In this document: positions 1 through 12,600 of the stretch, one piece after another
Position numbering within the stretch: position 1 is the stretch's first letter
Layout: the number at the start of each line of letters is the position of its first letter
NCBI GenBank assembly: GCA_018881555.1
Contig: JACAXG010000025.1
Coordinates: 7,013,899-7,077,898, forward strand
Source: Amblyornis subalaris
Lineage: Eukaryota > Chordata > Aves > Passeriformes > Ptilonorhynchidae
Direction of reading: 5' to 3'
DNA: 64,000 bases
Notes under the pieces: model-generated
Seen by the model: only the letters and a program-made list of their open reading frames with translations
What the model was told of the DNA's origin: nothing
Database searches by the model: none
Translations under genes and position numbers: made by a program

Positions 1-2189
1 AGCAAATGAAGAGCATGAAAAATAACCAGAGATTTCCTCTCCACTACGGAGTCACCTTGCCTGCCAGCCTATTTCAGTCAGGCACACAGAGGAGGTCTCC
101 CTCCTACCATGTCTGGTAACAGCATATTCNTAAGACTGCTTCTGTACCTCTCCTTCCAAACAGAGGTGGCAATACTGAACACCAGGAACACCAGAGCAGG
201 CCAAGGAAGCTCCAGAACAGGCTGGTAAGCAAAAGCTTCAGACTGCCAGAGCTCTGGTGGGCACAGCACCAAAGCGGTGCAGGAACCAAGCTACCTAATG
301 CAAGTGCTGGTGCAGCAAACAGAGGAACAGCTCCACATGAACCTCTACCAATGTTGCAGTAAATACACACTTGTATCTTCAGGGCAGTTTCTTTTCCGTT
401 CAGAGGGCAGAAGGGAGGCAGGGTACNCCTCAAGCCCATTGCAAAATTTTCCCTGTAGTATTGCCTTGTTACTTTATCTGTGAACTAGGAACTAAATACA
501 ACCTCTGCCTTAATGCCTGGTGACTAAAGAACATAGCATCAATATTTAAACCAATCAAAGTCCCTTGACAGAAAGCAACACATTTGTGCCAAGTCTATTG
601 TTCAGGCAGGTAGGAGCAGCAGGCTTCAACAGCCATTTTGTTGGTCTGAAAAGTAATTCCAGATACTTTTAGATGAAATGCACTACAGAATTTAAAAATT
701 TATATTAATCTCATCCTTCCAAAATCATTTTGCCTTCTTTTGATCCAGCATCAAAGACTTTCAGGATTTGTACATCATTAACTATGCCAATCAGAAGAAC
801 AGTGAATCTCCAAACCAACTATTTACAGTATATGTAGCAATAAACACGCACTAAATATTTCTAAATCAGATCTCGCAAGATCAGGGGAGAAGGAGGGAGG
901 TTCCTCCTAAAAAGCAGGACTTTCAAAAAGTTTTATACACAGATTAGTTCTAATGAAAGCTTTAGGCATCAGGCAACAAAGAGCATTATTTGTACTGAAG
1001 GAGTACATGCTCCAGCCCAAATATAGCCCCTACTGGAAGACGGCACTACACAAGGCATGGGCCACCACCACAGTCTGAGACCCACTGGGCTTAGAAAACT
1101 ACATAAAGACTGACATGTGAGGCTCAACTGTGCACAGTGCAGACAAATCAATTATTGCTCACCACTAACAAAAGAGCATCAGAAAACAGGAGATCTACAG
1201 CTCTGCTGGAACAGAACATTTATCTCCCTGTGACTTTCCCCTTGCAGGCTGTTGGTGCATGTGCACAAACTTGCTTTCAGCAGCAAGTTGAAGCTCACTG
1301 CTTAAAGGAGAAAATTAGCTGTGCAAGTCAAATAAGAGAATATATGCTTCTTTTCAAGTTTCCTTTTAATCTTTTGATGCTAGATAAAAGGAAAAAACAA
1401 GATTCATCTCACAGGTATGCAACTGTTCCAAAAATGAGCACTGAACAGCAGAGATTCAAAACAGGCACAAAGATGAAAACAATATCCATATGCAGCTTAA
1501 GCATGTCATCCACAAACACTGAATCTGTCAGTGAGAAAGAGAAATCTTGTGGCAAAGCATCCCTTTCAGCCTTATCTGGGTTCAATCCCTATCTCCCTCC
1601 CTGCCAAGCCTCAAGCCTCAGAGGAGCAGGATGCACCCTCAAGTTCTTGCAAGAATGTGGACACTACTACAGGTCCTGGGACAACCAAATATCTGCTCGT
1701 CAGCTTTTCCAAACACCTCGTTCTCAGCTCTTCTATTTGCTACAGAACAGTAACTCTTTCAAATACAGTGACACAACCCAGTGATCAGCCAGCATCAACC
1801 CGAGCAAGGACAGGGACAAGGACGACCCTTCGTGACTGAAGCCTTAATTCCAAATCACAATCCAGCTTGTAAGGTTGGCTAGTCAGCTGCTCTCCCCAAA
1901 CACTTATACCTAGAATGATTCTATTCAAGTCAAATGAGATTGCAAATTTCCCCCAAAATAACCATGAGCAGAATTCAGGACGTCAAAACAAGCATTGTCT
2001 GGAAGCAGAGGGAACCATCCTTCTCACACTACTGATCCAGGAATTGCAAAGGAAATAGGAAGGACAGGAGAAGAAAAAAATTACTGAAAACAGCATTATC
2101 TGTCTAGCATCAAGCTACATTATTCTAAAGAAGAGAGGCAGCAGAGACTATGATCACTTTATCCTACATTATTTGCACCAATAACAGGT

Positions 2190-2355
2190 TTTTAGAGGCA
2201 GAAGGGCCTCATTAGATCAGTTAATCTGATATCCCATATAATACAGTTCTTGAAATCCCAAGCAGTTCCTCCTGCACTGAAACCAATTATTATCTATGAA
2301 TAAAGTATTTCTTCTGGAGCAGCATTAGGGTTTAACCTGATTTAAGATCTTCAAA
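2190..2355 (-). repeat. Ancient CR1 LINE 3'-end fragment
   Basis: The plus strand reads as a diverged antisense copy of the 3' region of an old CR1 family that is common in turtles and archosaurs. It begins with a 'gcagaagggcc' stretch, then 'attagatcagttaatctgat', then 'tataatacag', and ends near 'cctgatttaagatc'. The element is therefore on the minus strand. It is heavily mutated and 5'-truncated. The family call rests on a remembered consensus pattern, not a database search. Confidence 0.55.
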
Positions 2356-5300
2356 TCAAATAAAGGAACAAAATCAGAACTAAGAATTCTGAACAACAAT
2401 TTATTTTTTGTTACAGATACAGACATTACATACACCACAGTAAAATGCAGAAAAACATAAGCATTTTTGTCATCTGACAAGAAAGGATACCCCACCCCCC
2501 AATTCACATGGAATAGCTTTCAGTATTCTGAAACGTACAGTGATCTACATACTTTCTAATAAGGATGTGGATCACTACAGAGCAAATGCAAGCCCAAAGG
2601 CAGCAGCCTCACTTCCTTTGAGTGATCTTTTACAGCTCTCTAAACAATAAACCAAGTTCCATGCAGCTGAGAGCTCACAGATTGGAAACTGGTGCACTCC
2701 AGCCAGAGTGCAAACAAGCAGAGAGGGCTGGGGTTGTTCCCATATCCATTCCTAGGGCACTACAAAAAACAGTAACAGCCCAAGATTCTTTCCCCCATCT
2801 TTTATCATGTAAAAGCTTTATACAAAACAGCACCTTTAAAAGATGCCACATTCACACAATGCCAAAGTAAATAACACAGAATTCAAAATTTCTGATATAA
2901 ATTCACATATAATTGACTATAAAGAGAACTATCAATGTGTTTTTACTTTAAAATCACAAAGACTATCACATGGAAATAGATTCCAAAGCTTCAAATAGTG
3001 GGAGTGGAAAATCATAAATTTCAATCACAAACTCTGACTTCTGTAACGAAAGACTAAACAAGATTAGTTATCCCCCGATTACCCATTATTGAAGGTAGCC
3101 TCAAAGGAATGTCTCCCAGAAAAAAATTTCCATAAGAAACAAAATTCAGATGTAAATTAATCCCTATTAACATGCACATAAGTAACACAGGCATGTTATT
3201 AAAAGCATTTGAAGAGCTAAAACTAAAAATAAACAGACAGATATTCCCCAGATTAGCTGTGGTGTTCATCCAAAACGATGTACCATCTCCAGAGAGCCTG
3301 CACATGGCACATTGCAGCAGCTGGGGTCAATCTGAGTTTCTCCGACTTTACTGGCAGCAGGATCTGGCTGTTAATTAAGTACCAGACTTCCCATTGTCCC
3401 AGCCCTACCACACCTTTCCTGATCGAAAAAGGCAGGTTTTAGAGCATTTTTGTTTTAGTTGTAGCTCAGCCAAGTTTGTTTGCAGAGCCATTTTCCAGCC
3501 CACATTCGCTTACCAGAACNGCTGCTCTCATTCATCACAAGTGCCCCGCGATCCCCGGAAAACAACCCCCCGTAACACATTTCTCTTCCATCCTCCCAGT
3601 CTGAAGATGCCAGACACCTACAACTGCTGATAGCCATGAAGTAAATAGAAGGAAGATAAACAAGCTCAAGGCATCTCCTTGACATCCCAGAAGTTTTTTC
3701 TGGCTCAACTCCCACCCTGATAAACACCATCTAGAAGTCCTGCCCTTGGCCTCTTGTCTTTGCCCGTGCTTCCCTTACCCCAATTTAAAAAGGCACACCA
3801 GAACCTGTCCTCCTGCTCTCTTCCTCTCAGACTGCTACANCGGAGTCACCATTGGATATCTTCCCACAGGGAAAGCAGTCTATCCCACCCTCATCTTTCC
3901 CTGCAGCTCCATCTTTTCCCAGATCAGCAGCTCCTTTCTCCTCCATGCTCCTGGCTCATGCACACCTGCTCAGATTCCCCAGAGGGCTTCATCCAGGCCT
4001 TTTGAACCGCCAGCATTAACCTGTCTGCACAACAACTGGCTCTTTGAGACAGGGACACTTGCTCAGCTCCCCACGCTTTCTCACTCCGTGTGTCACCCAT
4101 CCAAACAAAGCACAGCGTTTTGCTCAGTGGTGTTCGAGGGCTGCAGCTGCACCAAATCAGCCCCTTTGACTGGGAAGATAAAAACAGCGGGACCACCCCA
4201 GTCACTCCTTTGTGCCTAGTCCAACAGACTTATACTGATGTTTGACCAGCGACCTTGGAATCATCATAAAACTCCTGCAAAACAATTGTGATAAATTTGG
4301 ATTCTAGTTAAAACACAGAAAACACATAACATGGAAGTCTGGAGTACCCACACAGAGTATATAAAGTACATATTCCAGCAATTCATCTTGACTCTCCAGT
4401 CTAAATCAACCTTCCCTTTACCTTATTTCCCTCCTTTACGTTAGCTGAAAGAACTGGGGAACCCGTGGGACCCATGTGACCTAGACAACTTCACTGCTAC
4501 ATCACAAGAAACCTGCTTTCCACAGACAAAAAAGCCAGCAAGCCACCCTCACACCAGCTTTCTCATGACCCAGTTTTGTAACAGAACTACCACCTAGATA
4601 AGTCACCAACTCTCATTCTTAAATGTTTGTCCAGCTATAGCACACTCTGCTACAATTTCCATGCACTACTTCCTCCTGAAAATGGCCACCAGAAAACTGA
4701 GAGATGCCTATCAGAGAGCCATCAATTACCATCAGCCCCAGATACTTCAGCGATAGCACAATGGAGGACCAACAGCTGAGAAAAGACCATGTCAGTACCT
4801 AGTACTCAATTCAGATCTCTCCCTGACAGAAATCTGAAAGACACTTTTCGAGTTTTATTAAGTCTCTAAACTTGCTGTATTTCATGCAGACCTGAAATCC
4901 AGCCTATCATGTGTGTATTAAACAGCTAGAAGTTCTCACATGGTTCTCAGCAGCTCACCTTTCTGTTGTTACATATCCTTTCCCTTCCAGTTTTCCCAAA
5001 TATATGTCCCATTTATATCACTACTGCTGTAGAGGGAATTATTTTACACTGATACCTTTTCGAGGATGATCCTTTTCACACCAACATCCCTCTCTAGCTG
5101 CTCTGCAAATTGAAGTTTCATATCTCCACCTTCAAAGCACTGTCATTCGGTCCAAGATGTCAGCTCCTGCCTTCCCATCCATCTGTAGTGCCAATTCCCA
5201 TCACACCACCTCCAGGTGCAACTTTCCAAACAAGAACCATAGCACTTTTCTTCACACATGCCCTCCTGCTTGGGAAACCTTCTCATTAACTGTTAGCAGG

Positions 5301-6710
5301 CTTATAGAACAGGAAATTCCAGAGGAAAACAGATGAAACTGCATGGAGAGATGCAAGGACTTGACCAATACGAAGAAAGAAGCAGAGCTCTTTGAAGGCA
5401 GCAAGAAAGCTTAGATCTTGATGGGGACTGGAGCTAGTAGAGTCTTTCAAAAGCAGACCTACTCACAACTTATTCATATTCCAGCAATATTATACAGGTA
5501 ACNACATTCCAAAGACCTAAAGAGACAGAAGGTAGAGGAGGCGGACAGGTAAACCAGGAGAGTCACCTATGCAGGCCTGGAATAAAAGCTGTAGCCAGAC
5601 AGACAAAAGAAAACCAAATATTCCAATCTGTAAGAGCACGTACCTCCTAAAACCTGTGTGCAGTTTCAGCTTTCCATACTACATCCAATCACTGTGAGAG
5701 AAATTCCTTTTGGAGGTCAAGCAGTTCAGCCACGCACACCACAGCAGCACAGCAATGGCACCTTTCACGCCTCAGGACACAACACTGCAGTGCTCCNCTG
5801 CACATCTCAGAGTTATCAAGGTACACAACTGCCTTCTGCAAGGGGTTAATTTACAAAGCTAGGAGTGTTCTGCAGCATCTGCACAAGGATCATTCTGTCC
5901 ACAGCACTCCAAACAGATGAGAGCACACAGAAATGCACAGTTTATTAAGGAGTATTGGTTTAAGTAAATTTGGTGCATCAGGACNGACTCCATCAGCTAG
6001 GTGCAAACAGAATTCCCTCCAAAACTCAGGTTCACTTTTTTGTTCCAACATGAAAGCTAGAGCTGTCTATATTTACAGAGCTATTACAGAAATTGGAGTA
6101 TTACAGGTCTGGCTCCATCAGACAACTTTGGTGATGGGTGTACATCAGTAAAAGCCTGTAATGTTCAGCTTCACACAGCACTGAACGAGTGGTGACCCTT
6201 TATTTAAGCTGCCAATAGTGGGACACGAAGTCCTCCCAAACTGTTAAAAGCAGACATTTGTTCCACGTCACTGCACAAGCGCTGATGCCTCCATTTGCAG
6301 CAGGATTTCCAATTAGACCCAACACAACTATGTCACTTGGTATTAGTCAAATGGAGAGTCATGGCAATACAAGGCAAACTCACTCTTTTAATGGAGCGTG
6401 GTTCTAACAGACACACAAAGACAATTAGCAAAAAGAGCTGATTTCTAATATACATTTCACAGTAAATGCAGATATTACTCCAACAATATAATTTCATAAC
6501 ACACTGAATTGAAGCAATTTTAGGTTTCCCATCTGCTATAAAAAGGTTCTCAACTACCAGCTGACTGGCACAAACACTTAACCCTGGCAAGGTGGTACCG
6601 CCACAGTTCACCTCACAATGCTTCCACATCCCAAAGAAATCCTGCCAGCCTTTGTGCTTGTGTGCACGTCCTGCCTGTAGGAGCAGAGCCAGCCCCAAGA
6701 AGGGCATGGC

Positions 6711-6831
6711 AAGGCTGGATGAGGCTTCAAGCACCCAGGTATAGTGGAAGGTGTCCCATCCAGTGGCAGCAGGGATTGAACCAGATGACATCTAAGGTCC
6801 CTTCCAACCCAAGCCATTCTACGCTTCTATG
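6711..6831 (+). repeat. CR1 LINE 3'-end fragment, younger avian type
   Basis: This short piece matches the terminal part of avian CR1 elements. It starts at 'aaggctggatgaggcttc', passes through 'tagtggaaggtgtccc' and 'gaaccagatgacatctaagg', then 'tcccttccaaccc', and ends in degenerate copies of the 8-bp CR1 tail unit (attctayg-like). The orientation is plus. Only the last 120 bp or so is present, which is typical of CR1 5' truncation. It lies inside the CLASP1 intron. Confidence 0.8.
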
Positions 6832-7615
6832 TCAGAATGGAGCTCTACTGTGCAATTTTTCATTGTTTCCACAAACTTCTCTCCAGAATGCTATTCTGGA
6901 GCTGAAAAAGCATTAGTAGCCATGAAAATGTTCTTTCTCACACTTAATGCAGATTCAATCCTACACATTCTTTCCTCTGGCTAAAATCCCAGCCACACTA
7001 CAAAAAATTATCAAGCTCTCCACAGTCTGATAACTGTAAGTCTTTGCTCCGATTCTTGAATACTCAAATGTTGCCTTGTTTTAAAGTTCCATGTTTTGCA
7101 CAAATGAGGAACACAGTAGGTTTTGCCTAGTTAAAAAATAAGAGATCTCATCTAGGAAGAGTAATGAATGATTTGTGGGAGGCAACATTCATTGGGAGAA
7201 ATTCAGAGACTATCTGTCTCCACTGCCTTCCCTCCTGCGTTTAATGGTATGGCCACAGACCAGATGACACAGGGGATACAACTCCATGAGGTAGCTTCAG
7301 ACAGACTCACACATGGCACAATTCCAGCCATCAGAAATCTGGAGCTCTGAGCAAGACAAGCAGGAAGACAAATCTGACTGCTCTGAGCCTCAGTTAAACT
7401 GTTACTGGTACCTTGGGTGACTCATCTTGGAGTCAGCGCACAAAACTGCTGTCATCACTGGCATCCCAAAAACATTTACACAGGAGTCAATTCATACAAG
7501 CACTTCTGACACTCAGACACTTCCCACTTAGCACTTATGTGCTAATAAATTCTGTTAAAAAACAAGTAAGAAAAAAGCTTTAGGGCCTTGACTGTAAACA
7601 ACGATATAGATGAAA

Positions 7616-7670
7616 GGAGATGATGAGTCCAAAGGCCCTTGCAACCTGAATTACCCTGTGATTCTACGAG
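7616..7670 (+). repeat. CR1 LINE tail fragment
   Basis: This is a 55-bp remnant of a CR1 3' end. It contains a 'gatgatgagtccaaaggccc' run, then 'ttgcaacctgaatta', then two degenerate 8-bp tail units (ccctgtg, attctacg). It is in plus orientation, and too short to assign to a subfamily. Confidence 0.6.
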
Positions 7671-8814
7671 CTGATCCTATTGCCATATAGGTAACGTTGC
7701 CTTTCAGTCCCAAAATGCACCTCCTGCAAAAGGAGGGCTGCCAGAGCCAGAACTGAATATCTGAAACAGCGAGGTAACCCTGCAACAGACTACCTAGTCT
7801 AGTGAGCTGGTCCTCCAAAAAAAAAACCATAGGTGCATTTAACNCTAAGAACACACTGGAAGGTTAAAAAAAAAAAGTTATCAGGTATTTTTCAGTCCTA
7901 TTTTTAAGGAAGGGATCATTAAATTGTTCACCTAATATTCATATATTCTTTCTTCTCCCCAATTTCTGAATTCCTTAGCCAATTTTAGCAAACTTCAACC
8001 TAACATTGTAGGGAAAACAGAGATACCAAAAGAGATTCCATTAAAACACAGACCTCAGCATGAGATACCAGCAAATCTACACAGGAAAAGTCAAAGGAAA
8101 TAAGGTTTCATACAACTTCCCTGGTTACAAAATGACTTAATTAAAATTGGAAGAAGTCAGAGGCAACTAGAGCCCACTGACAGTGGGACTGTCAGTAGAC
8201 AACTTTTTCATGTGCAAGTTCAAAGAGTGAGACAAGAATGGCTTTTAAGACAATTACAAGGAATATCCTACAAAGAAGGCATGGAAGAGTGTGCATACTT
8301 TTACTGGAGAAGCTAACAGGCTAGTGCTGGTGGGAGGACCCTGGAGGCTGATGAGTATTTCTTTCAGCATCAAGAGGACAACAGAACTCCACTGAACCAT
8401 TTACAGACTAGCAAAAAAATCACGGTGCCTGTAAANTCACTGCTGACACTTACCTTCCGTTCAGGTCATGTCAGGGAAAGTGAGGATTCACTCCTACTCA
8501 CCCTGCTACCTACTAAACACAAAGGGAGATGGGTNACACATGCATATAAATGACTGCTAATTCTGCTCCAGAAGTAACAGGCACAACATGAACAGTCTCT
8601 GTAAATCATTCTGGGATTTCCGAGGACCAAAACCAGTACACTGTTTAAAATATTTGTGTTTATTCAAAGTGTTCAAGCAGTTTCAGAAACAGTATCGTAC
8701 CTGTTCTGCCACACAAAGGACTGAAATGAACTTTCCCTATCACAGTGCATAATCCTGTTACCCTACACTGTACATAAACTATTCAAAATCATTGCAAGAT
8801 CTATCCCAAAACCA

Positions 8815-9340
8815 AATGTCTTGTCCTTATCTCTTCATCTCCAGGAGTTTTTCAATGTTCTTTCCGCAAGCAACTTTCATCTGACATGCAGCCTAAATTT
8901 ACTCCCAGCCAGTTTATACCCGCTCATTCTTGTGCTAACCTTGCCCTTTAAATCTAAGAGTTCTTTCCCCTCCCTGACGGTCACCCCCCTGATGTATTTA
9001 TAGAGAGCAGTCATATTCCCTGTCAGCTTTCATACTGTAAACTAAACAAGCCAAACTTATAGTCTCCTCTGGTTAGGCAGGCTCTCCAATACCCTGAACA
9101 CCCCACTAGCCCTTCCCTGCACCTGTTTCAGCTTGAATTCCTTCCTTGCAGACAGGCAGCTAGAACTGTACAACACATGCCACAGAAGGGCCCAATAAGG
9201 CACTGTACAATAGCATTAGTACAGCCTTATCCCACGAAAATAAATCCTCAATAATCTGCCTTTTCCACCAGTGCATCAGCTGTGACCCTTAGCCTGCAGT
9301 GAAGCAATACACCCCAAGGTTCCCTGAGAGCTAGCTAACT
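8815..9340 (-). repeat. Ancient CR1 LINE fragment (reptile/bird type)
   Basis: The plus strand carries the antisense of an old CR1 family. Diagnostic blocks occur in the expected order: 'ccagtttatacccgctcatt', 'cttgtgctaacc', 'cctgatgtatttatagagag', 'taaacaagccaaactta', 'gtctcctct', 'caggctctccaatacc', 'cactagcccttccctg', 'cacctgtttcagcttgaatt', and a diverged 'agaactgtacaaca' block. Small gaps and many substitutions indicate an insertion much older than the young avian CR1s. It does not code, and sits in the CLASP1 intron. Confidence 0.8.
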
Positions 9341-9555
9341 CTGTTAGACCTCTGATAAACCCTGGTGACAAGCACTGAAGTGCTGCAGCTGAAACACTAC
9401 ACCAGCATTAAAGGAATAGCTTAATTTAGTAACCACAATGGTTCAGTCTGCTGTGTGTTGACCCAGACTCTCAGTCCAAAACGAGAGCCTGTTTGGCCTT
9501 GNCAATGCTGAGGAAGCCACTCCACCAAACACCCAAGAGAAAACAGATCTAACAG

Positions 9556-9632
9556 AACAAAAACAACAACCAAAAAAAACCCCAAACAAAGGAAACAAGT
9601 AAAAGAAAAAAAAAAGAAAAAAAAGCAGCCAC
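9556..9632 (+). repeat. A-rich low-complexity tract
   Basis: This is an almost pure adenine run with scattered C and G, including stretches of A10 and A8. It could be a decayed poly(A) tract or a simple expansion. No target-site duplication or retrocopy body was recognised next to it. Confidence 0.7.
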
Positions 9633-12600
9633 AGACAACATTTGCTAGTCCCAGCACTAAAAACCTATGGGAACTTACTTTGGTTCGAAAACAAAATCAG
9701 GGACTCAAACCTCTACAAGCCAGAAGGATATGCAAGGGAGACTTTTACTTTGTATCCCATTTTTCTACTCATTTCTCACCATCCGCTAAGGGCCACCAGG
9801 AGAAAGGATACCAAGTCAGACAGACCTTTAACGTGCCACTACGGAAACAAACTTCTGTCCTACTTATTTCAACACTGCGTCTCTGCTCTTCACACTCTTC
9901 TTGGGATCCTGTAGGTTCTCATTATTTACATTTGATTTGGTAATACCTTGGTAAACAACCGAAAGATACAGTTGTTTGGTACACTCAGGCTCCCAGACCT
10001 TTTGTTTTATGCAACCAGTAGCACATCCACATTGTGCATAAAACAAGAAAGTATTACTACTCCACTAGAGTTCTTCTCACCGTAGCCAGAAAAGGACAAC
10101 CCTTCCTGCTACACCAGTCGTTATTACCTTTTAAGCGTGAAGAAAAAGCCATAGGGAAGCTCTAAGTGCTGACTTGCTCCAGCAGTTCATTTTTTCCCTG
10201 CCTTGAATACAAAGGACTCAAGTTAGTACTGAATTTGTTCTATTCCAGCTGCTACATCTCCTCTTCTGCACTGCACCCCCTGTGGCACTCCCCACACTGC
10301 TGACCCTATAGAGGTAAGAGCTGCACCATAATCTAATCAAATTACCACACAGAGCAGTTAAGTGTTGGGAAGGCAGGTCCAGATACTGCAGACAAAGAAA
10401 AACAACTGATCAGCTGGACTGGGAATCAACATCAATGCCCACAGGAAACTGGATATCCTGAAGGCAAAACTCAGTTCTTTCACAAGTTTAAGGTAGGAAA
10501 ACCCAGCTATCAGGAGCATGCCAGCACAGAAGCCTAAAAATAAGGACTGGGCACACTCCAAAATGCAGTTCAAACCCAATGAGTCTTTAGCCCTTCCTAA
10601 AGTANCTCTTCTCCCCACAAGAGGAATCATCAAAAGCAGTTTCTGCCAAGATGCCTTTTGCAATATGGGCATATACAAGGAATAGGCTCTCCTCACAAGT
10701 CCAGATCTCAAAATCGCTTTTCCTCCATAGTCCATTTCTCATATCTTTCGTGCATCAATACTGATTTAATTAATTTTTACCAGCAATTTCAGATTCATGG
10801 TAAAGAGGTTTTAAGGGATGAAAGTGCTAAATGAATGCATACATTGCTGATCTCCATGAATCCCCAGAACCTCAAAACTCACCAGCTAACAGTAGCTGCT
10901 TGGAAACCCTTTACTAGTCTCTTTTTCTTCCCCACATGGTGAAGTCCTTTTCCTCTGTGCACTAAATACTCAACAAAACACACTCACCAAATTATCCTCT
11001 CAACCCATAACCATGCATGATAATTATTTCTTAAATCAGGATTTCTTCCACCGAATTTCAACCAAAATAAACATGGTCCAGAGAACAAATGTATGCTTAT
11101 AGTGAACAACCATTCATCAGCTTAAGTAACTCTAATGGATGTCACTTTAAACTAAGCCCGCACCATCTGTTCTACCCCTCAATTAGCAAAGCAAAAAAAA
11201 TTATTCAATACACAGTGTAAGAAAGCCAGCTAATTTATGTATGTAAGTTTCATTTCTCTTCAGCTCAGTGAAACGTGCTCTTGTAATGCTTGCTATTNAG
11301 AAAGAGATCAGAATGGAAGCTTTCTCTAACACTATTAGGAGTCTTGTCAGGGGAACTAAAATTTCCGTGCAATATTTCACCATATAAAAAAATTCTCATT
11401 AACATCTCANCATACATTTTATTTTAAAGAGCATNATGTCTCTCTAAGTACAAAATCAACTGGGAGCTAAACAAATAAAATCTGAAGTCCTGCATACATG
11501 AACACAAACAAAGCTCAGGACACAGCCCTGCCCTGACAGACTGAGTCTACCAGCACAGCAGGAGGCTGTGGATGTGTCCTCAAACACAGCAATGTGTTAA
11601 CCATGTCAGTTCCTAACTCCCCCCTCAGAGGCAAAACCCACTCCTGCAGGCTGATCAAGCTGCACTGGGAAAAAGGGACCATCCCATGCAAGAGTGAGAT
11701 ACTCTCCTTGGAAAGCAAAACCTGTCCAGTGAGAGCAGTGCAGCACCAAAAAATCACTACTAGCCAAAGTACATGAAAAAAAAAAGCTTCATCCAATTCC
11801 TTACTGCAAATCTCCATCCAGTTTCAATTTAAACTGGCCTCTCCTATCACTCTGCAACATGAGAAAACACTGAGTAGAATCTCTCTAAAATATGTTAGAT
11901 TCTGACCTGCTTCAAGGTCCTGTCACCACCAGATCTCCAAGTTCAGTTCACTCCTGGGTGTTTGTCTATAAAAATCCCCGCAATAACAAAGGCTATTTCC
12001 AGTGTTAACCTCAACTCCAACAGCACAGGCCACACATCCCAGGGAAAGAGAAAGGTGCAAGAGACCTCATNTCCCAATACTGTTGAGGAGAAGCAGGGAA
12101 AAGAAGGTCACTGCCAAACACCATCAGTCCACCTCTAGGACTATCAGGCTGGTAGAAAACTACTTTAAGATCCTGAACATATTACTTCACACTACACCTT
12201 AATATGAAACATCAGTGGCATATCATAGCGTGGGTACTGAGAAAGGCTCATTGCACACTTAGCAGCATCATTACTAAATACTGCAGGAGCAGCTCAAAGT
12301 GAGATGGCTCACTAGGGGATTACCAACAATTCCAACTCTCTCCCCTTGCTGTAGGATTGTGAACCTCAGAGGACATGCTGAAGCCTCTGACACTGCTGTG
12401 CTGTTTTGCTTCATGTCTCAAGACAGACAGCTCTGTGCAGGCCTTAGTTATTGTTCAGACATTCAAAGCTCAGCAAAATAACTCCTTTATGCTTAGCAGG
12501 GGGAGAAATGGAGTCAAGCAGAACCATTATCCTGAAACAGCACAAACCAAGCAAACAAAGCACATGAAGAAACAGAACAGAGGCAGAATTCCTCTTTGGT

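Noticed and set aside
1137..1784. Plus-strand open frame of 215 codons
   Set aside because: It is long for AT-rich DNA but has no recognisable domain, lies within the CLASP1 intron, overlaps alternative frames of similar quality and has no promoter or splice context. Chance is the simplest explanation.
3746..4219. Plus-strand open frame of 157 codons
   Set aside because: It is rich in proline, serine and cysteine from CT-rich sequence, has no domain, and lies inside the CLASP1 intron.
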